Below, in pieces: positions 1 through 4,745 of a stretch of DNA of 5,687 nucleotides (the stretch's first letter is position 1; each line of letters starts with the position of its first letter). The notes under the pieces are model-generated. The model had not been told where the DNA came from and ran no database searches. It saw nothing but the letters and a program-made list of their open reading frames with translations. The position numbers and the translations under genes were made by a program. The stretch is from positions 1-5,687 of the forward strand of contig DBKW01000041.1 in assembly GCA_002298665.1 (NCBI GenBank), written 5' to 3'. This DNA is from Verrucomicrobia bacterium UBA740 (GTDB lineage Bacteria > Verrucomicrobiota > Kiritimatiellia > RFP12 > UBA1067).

Positions 1-60
1 TCGTCCCCCGCGGTGCCGGTTACCCCCGAATCGCCCCGAAAAGCCCCCGCCAAACCGCCG
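1..60 (-). other. G-run-rich non-coding tract at the window edge
   Basis: Read on the minus strand, this stretch has four runs of four or five G (at 44-48, 34-37, 23-27 and 5-9), separated by gaps of 6, 6 and 13 bases. It lies downstream of the last gene of the operon. The arrangement could form an imperfect G-quadruplex in the DNA or in the 3' end of the transcript, but the last gap is longer than the usual 7-base limit. I see no gene on the minus strand here. A plus-strand frame is open across it and is discussed as a finding. Confidence 0.35.
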
Positions 61-96
61 CGTCCTACTCGTCCCACCCGTCCTGCTCGTCCCATC
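61..96. repeat. Four-unit 9-base tandem repeat (CGTCCYRYY)
   Basis: Four consecutive 9-base units all begin CGTCC: CGTCCTACT, CGTCCCACC, CGTCCTGCT and CGTCCCATC. They can also be read as two 18-base copies (61-78 and 79-96) that differ at only two positions. A fifth, degenerate unit (CATCCCCGG) follows at 97-105. Further CGTCC blocks occur at 2-6 and 112-116. On the minus strand the units read as GGACG-containing G-rich blocks. It lies in the intergenic tail downstream of the hydrolase gene. Its role is unknown: simple slippage, a dispersed intergenic repeat, or a protein-coding R-P-x repeat on the plus strand are all possible. Confidence 0.8.
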
Positions 97-142
97 CATC
101 CCCGGTGGTTCCGTCCCCGGCGAAAAGCGAAAATAATTTTAG

Positions 143-162
143 AAAAAACTTGACAAGGTTTT
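143..162 (-). terminator. Weak candidate intrinsic terminator after the last gene
   Basis: Just after the hydrolase stop codon the minus strand reads AAAAC-C-TT-GTC-AA-GTTTT and then more T. This gives a seven-pair hairpin with one bulged C and a three-base loop, followed by TTCT and a second AT-rich dyad (AAAATTATTTT). The T tract and position fit the end of the operon. The stem is short and almost all A-T, so it would be much less stable than a typical rho-independent terminator. It overlaps the stop codon. Confidence 0.3.
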
Positions 163-836
163 CAGAATACGCCTGCACACTCCCGCCCGCAGCCCCCCGC
201 GACGCGGGCGACGGCACGGTCTATCAGCTCCGGAATCTGGATCGGGAGCGCGTGTTCGCCCCCCTCCACCCAGGTCAGTTCGGCGGACGGGAACAGATTC
301 TTCAGAAAGACGGCGTTTCCCGGACGGACGATTCCGTCCCGGCGGCTGTGGAAAATGCTGACGGGGCCCGCATACGGCCGCGCCCCGAACGCCGCGGTCA
401 AATCCGCCCGCAGATCCGTCCGCGCGAGATAGTCGAGCCCCCGCGCGAGGTTCGCGTCCCTATCGCACGCATAGGGATTGGGCTTGCCCGCGGGCGTGCC
501 GAAGAACCCGGCGCCATGCGTCAGTTGCACGCCTACGCGCAAGGCTTCCAGCCGCCGCGGGGAAAGTCCGTCCCACCCCTCCGCCTTCATCATGCAGGGC
601 GTCGCGGCGACGAGGACGAGTCCTTTGACTTTTTCCGGATGCGCCAAAAGGAGCCGCAGGGCCGAACTGCCGCCCATGGACCAGCCCACGAGAACGACCG
701 CCTCCTCCCGCGCCAAAGCCTGCTCGGGGAGCCCGTCCAGCTGGTCCGTGTAGCTGAAAAGCGCCGCGCGCGGGAACGTGCACAAATCCCACGCCGCGGC
801 GCTCGCGGACCAGCCGTTAAGGACAAACGTCTTCAC
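162..836 (-). CDS. BioH/BioG-like alpha/beta hydrolase, probable pimeloyl-ACP methyl ester esterase
   Basis: A 224-residue soluble alpha/beta hydrolase with no signal peptide. The likely catalytic triad is Ser53 in the nucleophile elbow GWSMGG (51-56), Asp167 in SRRDGIV and His195 in GGEHALP. NGW (7-9) looks like the oxyanion-hole loop. The stretch VLVAATPC (74-81), followed by WDGL (88-91), closely matches the segment after the elbow in E. coli BioH, which releases pimeloyl-ACP methyl ester for biotin synthesis. The NGW start and short strand 2 region are more like BioG. It is about 30 residues shorter than BioH, with reductions in both the N-terminal part and the lid (about 110-150). The start is GTG: an in-frame TGA lies only two codons upstream, so no earlier start is possible, and a GAGGG sits 3 bases before it. 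The gene overlaps the end of coaB by 20 bases, suggesting translational coupling. No other biotin gene is visible, so the substrate is inferred; a different small ester or acyl substrate is possible. Confidence 0.72.
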   Translation of the reverse strand: MKTFVLNGWSASAAAWDLCTFPRAALFSYTDQLDGLPEQALAREEAVVLVGWSMGGSSALRLLLAHPEKVKGLVLVAATPCMMKAEGWDGLSPRRLEALRVGVQLTHGAGFFGTPAGKPNPYACDRDANLARGLDYLARTDLRADLTAAFGARPYAGPVSIFHSRRDGIVRPGNAVFLKNLFPSAELTWVEGGEHALPIQIPELIDRAVARVAGGCGRECAGVF

Positions 837-1467
837 ACGCCCTCACGATCGCCGTTCCCAGCCGCCGCTTGGTCTGGCGCGGCAGCGAAACGACGCGTCC
901 GTCCCCGTAGACGAAGGAGACGCGGTTCGTATCCGCGGCGAAGCCGCTCCCCGGTTCGGTGACGTCGTTCGCCACGATGAACGCGAGACCCTTCTCGCGG
1001 CACTTGCGCCGCGCCTCGTCGAGCACGTGGTCCGTCTCCGCGGCGAAACCGACCTTCACCGCGGCGCACACGCTTTTCAGCACGTCCGGATTGCGCACGA
1101 GCTGCAGCGTGCCGTCCATCTCGCCCTTCTTCAGCTTTTGCGCCGCGCATGTCGCCGGACGCCAATCCGCCACCGCGGCAGTCGCGACGAAAACCGCCTC
1201 GCCGCCATAGGCCGCGAGCGCCGTCTCGGCCGCCGCGAGCATGTCCCGGGCGGAAACGACGTCCACCCGCGCGCAGCCCTTGGGCGTCTGGCGTGCGACG
1301 GGTCCGGCGATCAGCGTGACGGGGTGCCCGCGCCGGGCGGCCGCCGCGGCGATCGCGAAGCCCATCTTCCCGGTGGAGGGATTGGAAAGGAACCGCACCG
1401 GGTCCAGGAATTCGCGCGTCGGTCCGGCGGTGACGACGAAAGGCAGCCTAGGCTTGCTGACTGGCAT
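817..1467 (-). CDS. coaB: Phosphopantothenate-cysteine ligase, stand-alone CoaB
   Basis: A 216-residue cytosolic enzyme that joins 4'-phosphopantothenate to cysteine in coenzyme A synthesis, in bacteria normally using CTP. The family signatures appear in order: TAGPTREFLDPVRF (13-26), SNPSTGKMG (28-36) holding the Asn known in E. coli to act on the acyl-cytidylate intermediate, ATAAVADWRP (95-104), AAQKLKKG (108-115), LVRNPDVLK (123-131), VGFAAET (139-145), and ANDVTEPGSGFAADTNRV (166-183). In most bacteria this is the C-terminal half of a CoaBC fusion of about 400 residues. Here the flavin-dependent decarboxylase half (CoaC) is absent and the ATG lies just before the first strand, so this is a genuine single-domain protein rather than a fragment. 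CoaC must come from elsewhere in the genome. It overlaps the upstream gene by 20 bases and the downstream one by 20 bases. I see no clear Shine-Dalgarno before its ATG, so initiation may depend on coupling. Confidence 0.94.
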   Translation of the reverse strand: MPVSKPRLPFVVTAGPTREFLDPVRFLSNPSTGKMGFAIAAAAARRGHPVTLIAGPVARQTPKGCARVDVVSARDMLAAAETALAAYGGEAVFVATAAVADWRPATCAAQKLKKGEMDGTLQLVRNPDVLKSVCAAVKVGFAAETDHVLDEARRKCREKGLAFIVANDVTEPGSGFAADTNRVSFVYGDGRVVSLPRQTKRRLGTAIVRACEDVCP

Positions 1468-2047
1468 CTGCGTTCGTCTGCGCGGTCTGCCACACGACGC
1501 GGTCGCGCGAAATCTTGAAGAGACCCTTCTTCTCCAGCGCGGCGATTGTCGCGGCGGCGTTCGCCGCGCCGAACTGGGTCTCGAGGGTGTTGCGCAGTTT
1601 GTGCACCGAGCCGGGCGCCATCTTCGTCAGGCGCTCGAGCTGTTCGGCCCCCAGCTCCGTCGCCGGGGCGTCCGCCCCGGGGGCTTTCGCCTTGGGCTTG
1701 GCGGCGGTCTTTCGCGTCGCCGTGCGGGTGCGGGTCTTGGGGGCGCGCGCCGCGGGTTCGGCGGGCGGCTCTTCCGCCGCGGGCGTTTCGTCCGTCTCGG
1801 TTTCGGAAATGACGTCCGTGAACACGGCGCGCGGGGCGCGGGGGGCCGGCACGGGCGCGACGGTCGGCGTCGGGGTGCCTTCCAGCAGCGCGAGAATCGT
1901 CTCGGGCGACTCGGTCACCTCGTAGTCCAGGTCGTTCCCGAGCGGCACGACGATCGTGCCGCCCTGGCGCCGCGGTTCGAGCGCGGCGATGAAGACGCTT
2001 TGAATCCAGACGGGGGTCTTGTCCGTTCGTGTCAATTTGATGTACAT
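1448..2047 (-). CDS. Unrecognised protein: FlbD/SwrD-like N-terminus, charged linker, small helical C-terminal domain
   Basis: A 199-residue protein I cannot name. Residues 1-57 begin IKLTRTD and end DYEVTESPETILALLEG. The order of features (IKLTR, then a hydrophobic strand, TIVVPLGND, and a closing YxVxES segment) resembles the small FlbD/SwrD family of flagellum-associated proteins. Residues 58-130 are a low-complexity linker: Pro/Ala-rich, then acidic (about 81-97), then strongly basic (104-121, with TRTRTATRKTAAKPKAK) like histone-H1-type tails. Residues 131-187 look like a compact domain of three helices and a final strand (EQLERLTKMA; SVHKLRNTLETQFG; AATIAALEKKGLFKIS; RDRVVW), which could be a winged helix. 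There is no signal peptide or membrane segment. The ATG lies 35 bases after lysS; only a weak GAAAAG precedes it. It overlaps coaB by 20 bases. Codon use matches the neighbours, so I believe the gene is real. A nucleic-acid-binding or regulatory role is inference only, and no flagellar gene is nearby. Confidence 0.85.
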   Translation of the reverse strand: MYIKLTRTDKTPVWIQSVFIAALEPRRQGGTIVVPLGNDLDYEVTESPETILALLEGTPTPTVAPVPAPRAPRAVFTDVISETETDETPAAEEPPAEPAARAPKTRTRTATRKTAAKPKAKAPGADAPATELGAEQLERLTKMAPGSVHKLRNTLETQFGAANAAATIAALEKKGLFKISRDRVVWQTAQTNADASQQA

Positions 2048-2082
2048 AGGCTTTTCAATTCGAACGCGGCTTGCGGCGCGGC

Positions 2083-3534
2083 TCAGGCCTTCTTCATCTG
2101 CGGGAAGAGGACCACGTCGCGGATGCCGTCGCACCCGGTCAGAAGCATGACGAGACGGTCGATGCCGATGCCCAGCCCGCCCGTCGGGGGCATGCCGCAC
2201 TCGAGCGCCGAGATGAAGTCCTCGTCGATCTTTTCCGTATCCTCGCCCGCCTGGTGCTCGAGGGCCTTGCGCTGCTCGAGGGGATTGTTCTGCTCGGTGT
2301 AGCCCGGGCACAGTTCGCGTCCGCCCACGACGAACTCGAACACGTCCACGAGCGCCGGATCGTCCGGGCACGCCTTGGCCAGCGGCACGAATTCGTGCGG
2401 CAGGCGCGTCACGAAGGTCGGCTGGCGCAGGTTCTTCTCGATGAGCTTGTCGTAGACCTCGTGCGTCAGCATGAGCGTGTCGGTTATGCCGTCCAGCTCG
2501 AGGTTCGTCTCCGTCTCCTTGCCCTTGGCCTTCGCCTTGGCGAGCTGCGTGGCGAAATCCAGCTCGAACCAGTCCGCCCCCATGAGGTCCTTCACGAGGT
2601 CGCTGTAGGCCACGCGCCGGTAGGGCGGATTGAAATCGATGATTTCCTTCTTCTCGCCGTAGGGAATCCGGCGCGAACCGATGACCGTGTCGCAGAGATG
2701 CGGGATCAGGCCCTCGATGATCGCCTCCATGGACGTGCGGTCGCCGTAGGCCTCGTAGATTTCGAGCACCGTGAACTCGGGGTTGTGCGAGCGGTCGATG
2801 CCCTCGTTGCGGAAGTCCTTGCCCAGCTCGAACACCTTGTTCATCCCGCCCACCAAGAGGCGCTTCAGATAGAGCTCGGGGGCGATGCGCAGCACCATGT
2901 GCTGGTCGAGCGCGTTGAAGCGCGTCTCGAACGGCTTGGCCGCCGCGCCGCCCGCCTGCGCCTGCAGAATCGGCGTCTCGACCTCGATGAAGCCCTTGGA
3001 CCACAGGTACTTGCGCGTCTCCATGAGCAGGTTGGAGCGCGTCACGAAGCGCGCGCGCGTCTCGTCGTTCGTCATGAGGTCGACGTACCGCCGGCGGTAG
3101 CGCTCCTCCTGGTCCGCGAGGCCGTGGAACTTTTCCGGCGGCTGCTCGAGCGCCTTGGCGAGCATCGTCCAGTCCGCGACGACGATGGACTTCTCGCCCT
3201 TCTGCGTCGTGAAGAGCGCGCCTTCCGCGCCGATGATGTCCCCCAGGTTCAGGAGCTTGAACGCCTTGAACGCCGTCTCGGGGAGTTCGTCGCGCTTGAA
3301 GATGAGCTGGAACTTGTCCGTGCCGTCGTTGATGGTGCAGAAGTTCATCTTGCCCATGCGCCGGATCGTCATGAGGCGTCCGGCCACGCGCACGCGCACG
3401 CCTTCGGCGAACGCCGCGCGCACTTTCGCGAGGTCTTCGTGGGGGTACTTGCGCCCGTAGGGTTCGTAGCCGAGTTCCGCCAGCGCCTGCATGTTCTGCA
3501 GCCGTTGCGCGCGATATTCGTTCGTTTCCGCCAT
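2083..3534 (-). CDS. lysS: Lysyl-tRNA synthetase, class II
   Basis: A 483-residue class II enzyme that charges tRNA(Lys) with lysine in the cytosol. Residues about 47-150 form the OB-fold anticodon-binding domain (VRVAGRLMTIRRMGKMNF). The catalytic core follows: motif 1 around GFIEVETPIL (181-190), motif 2 with FRNEGIDRSHNPEFT (241-255), and motif 3 GLGIGIDR (453-460). Matching to E. coli numbering from memory, the lysine- and ATP-site residues Glu220, Arg242, Glu258, Tyr260, Glu400, Glu407, Glu414 and Arg460 are kept, but the position of E. coli Asn424 is Pro410 (see findings). It is about 20 residues shorter than E. coli LysS at the N-terminus. I chose the ATG at 3534 because TGAGGA precedes it by 8 bases and it begins the LysRS-like sequence MAETNEYRAQRLQ. 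The frame stays open much further upstream inside argD, but that part is unrelated shadow sequence. Confidence 0.96.
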   Translation of the reverse strand: MAETNEYRAQRLQNMQALAELGYEPYGRKYPHEDLAKVRAAFAEGVRVRVAGRLMTIRRMGKMNFCTINDGTDKFQLIFKRDELPETAFKAFKLLNLGDIIGAEGALFTTQKGEKSIVVADWTMLAKALEQPPEKFHGLADQEERYRRRYVDLMTNDETRARFVTRSNLLMETRKYLWSKGFIEVETPILQAQAGGAAAKPFETRFNALDQHMVLRIAPELYLKRLLVGGMNKVFELGKDFRNEGIDRSHNPEFTVLEIYEAYGDRTSMEAIIEGLIPHLCDTVIGSRRIPYGEKKEIIDFNPPYRRVAYSDLVKDLMGADWFELDFATQLAKAKAKGKETETNLELDGITDTLMLTHEVYDKLIEKNLRQPTFVTRLPHEFVPLAKACPDDPALVDVFEFVVGGRELCPGYTEQNNPLEQRKALEHQAGEDTEKIDEDFISALECGMPPTGGLGIGIDRLVMLLTGCDGIRDVVLFPQMKKA

Positions 3535-3542
3535 TTTCGCAG

Positions 3543-3548
3543 TCCTCA
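3543..3548 (-). promoter_or_regulatory. Ribosome binding site of lysS, overlapping the argD stop
   Basis: TGAGGA lies 8 bases before the lysS ATG. Its TGA is itself the stop codon of argD, so ribosomes ending argD stop on the lysS binding site. This fixes the lysS start within a frame that is open for hundreds of codons further upstream, and suggests coupled translation. Confidence 0.8.
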
Positions 3549-4745
3549 GTCCTCGAGCGCGATGTCGAGCGCGTCCGAAATCATGTCGACGGCCTCTTCC
3601 AGGTCCTCTTCCTTCAGCACGAGCGGCGGCAGGAAGCGCACGACGCCGCCCTTGGCCGTCAGGGCGAGCAGACCCTGCTCCCGCAGGGCGTCCACGACCT
3701 TCGCCGGGTCGCCGTCCACGACCAGGCCGAGCATCATGCCCTTGCCGCGCACCTCGAGGAGCTTGTCGTGCGCGTCCACGAATTCCTGCAGGGCCGCGCG
3801 CAGGAGTTCGCCGACATGCGCCGCGCGCGCAAGGAGCCCATCCTCTTCGATGACGGAAATCACCGCGTTCGCCGCGGCCGCGGCGACGGGGTTGCCGCCG
3901 AACGTGGAGGCGTGGTCCGAAAGGCCGAACACGTCCGCCGTCTTGGCGTTCGAGACGAGCGCGCCCATGGGCAGGCCGTCCGCGAGCGCCTTGGCGAGGG
4001 TGAAGAGGTCGGGCTTGACGCCGTAGCCCTGCCAGGCGAACCAGGTTCCCGTGCGCCCCATGCCGGACTGCACCTCGTCGCAGATCATGAGCAGGTTCTT
4101 CTCGTCGCACAGCGCGCGCACGCCCTTCATGAACTCCTCGGTCGCCGGGGTCACGCCGCCCTCGCCCTGCACCGCCTCGAGCATGATCGCGACGGTCTTG
4201 TCCGAAACGGCCGCCTTGACGCTCTCGAGGTCGTTGAAGTCCGCATAGACGAAGCCGGTCGGCAGGGGGTCGTACCCCTCCTGGCACCACGCCTGGCCCG
4301 TCGCCGCCACCGTCGCGAGCGTCCGCCCGTGGAAGCCGCGGCGCATCGTCACGATCTCGTGGCGTCCGCCGTTCGCCTGGCCCCACTTGCGGGCGAGCTT
4401 GATGGCCGCCTCGTTCGCCTCCGCGCCCGAGTTGCAGAAGAAGACCTTGCCCTCGAGACCGGAAAGCGCGACGAGCTTCGCGGCCAGTTCCGTCTCGGGG
4501 ACGTTCGCGAAGAGGTTGGAGGAGTGGGTCAGGCGGGCCGCCTGCTCCTGGATCGCCTTCACCACCTTCGGATGCGAATAGCCCACGTTGTGCACGCCGA
4601 TCCCGCTCGTGAAATCGTAGAGGACGAGCCCGTCCGCATCGCGCACCGTCACGCCCTTCCCGCTCGTCAGCACGGTGGTGGGTGCATAGGTCGGCATCAT
4701 GACCTTCTTGTAGAGGTCGAGTATCGGTTGCGTCTTGTTGCTCAT
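3546..4745 (-). CDS. argD: Acetylornithine aminotransferase (PLP-dependent, class III)
   Basis: A 399-residue cytosolic aminotransferase that converts N-acetylglutamate 5-semialdehyde and glutamate to N2-acetylornithine and 2-oxoglutarate. Many ArgD enzymes also serve as succinyldiaminopimelate aminotransferase in lysine synthesis. Features in order: DFTSGIGVHNVGYSHP (44-59), SSNLFANVPE (75-84), the phosphate-binding NSGAEANEAAIKLAR (105-119), FHGRT (138-142) with the ring-stacking aromatic, EAVQGEGG (190-197), ICDEVQSGMGRTG (221-233) with Asp223 for the pyridine nitrogen, TLAKALADGLPMGA (249-262) with Lys252 as the Schiff-base lysine, HASTFGGNPVA (278-288), and VRFLPPL (369-375). Length is normal for the family and nothing essential is missing. 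The start is fixed by GGAG 8 bases upstream. Its ATG overlaps the argB TGA as ATGA, so the enzymes of two consecutive arginine steps are translationally coupled. Confidence 0.94.
   Translation of the reverse strand: MSNKTQPILDLYKKVMMPTYAPTTVLTSGKGVTVRDADGLVLYDFTSGIGVHNVGYSHPKVVKAIQEQAARLTHSSNLFANVPETELAAKLVALSGLEGKVFFCNSGAEANEAAIKLARKWGQANGGRHEIVTMRRGFHGRTLATVAATGQAWCQEGYDPLPTGFVYADFNDLESVKAAVSDKTVAIMLEAVQGEGGVTPATEEFMKGVRALCDEKNLLMICDEVQSGMGRTGTWFAWQGYGVKPDLFTLAKALADGLPMGALVSNAKTADVFGLSDHASTFGGNPVAAAAANAVISVIEEDGLLARAAHVGELLRAALQEFVDAHDKLLEVRGKGMMLGLVVDGDPAKVVDALREQGLLALTAKGGVVRFLPPLVLKEEDLEEAVDMISDALDIALED

Noticed and set aside
150..155. Perfect plus-strand TTGACA resembling a -35 box
   Set aside because: No -10-like sequence lies 15-19 bases downstream, and no plus-strand gene follows.
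105..1518. Plus-strand open frames opposite the hydrolase and coaB (285 and 246 codons)
   Set aside because: They are Arg/Pro-rich shadows of well-supported minus-strand genes.
2030..2035. TTGACA on the minus strand just inside the unknown gene
   Set aside because: It encodes Leu-Thr of the conserved IKLTR segment and has no -10 at a suitable distance.
2045..2053. Shared AGCCTAT just before the argB and unknown-gene ATG codons
   Set aside because: The match is only seven bases, with different distances to the ATG, so chance is a sufficient explanation.
2048..2082. Terminator or promoter in the 35-base lysS-unknown gap
   Set aside because: The GCCGCGCCGCAAGCCGCG stretch forms no convincing hairpin with a T tract, and no paired -35/-10 is seen.
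2048..3004. N-terminal extension of the unknown gene into lysS giving 518 residues
   Set aside because: The extra 319 codons are an out-of-frame reading of lysS, very rich in Arg/Gly/Ala; the FlbD-like sequence begins exactly at the ATG at 2047.
2071..4026. A 651-codon plus-strand open frame antisense to lysS and argD
   Set aside because: Its translation is rich in Arg, His, Leu and Glu with no recognisable domain, and it lies opposite two clear genes. Long antisense frames are expected in GC-rich coding DNA with strong third-position bias.
3535..4386. N-terminal extension of lysS giving a 767-residue protein
   Set aside because: The extra 284 codons are an out-of-frame reading of argD with no LysRS similarity; the start at 3534 has a proper ribosome binding site.
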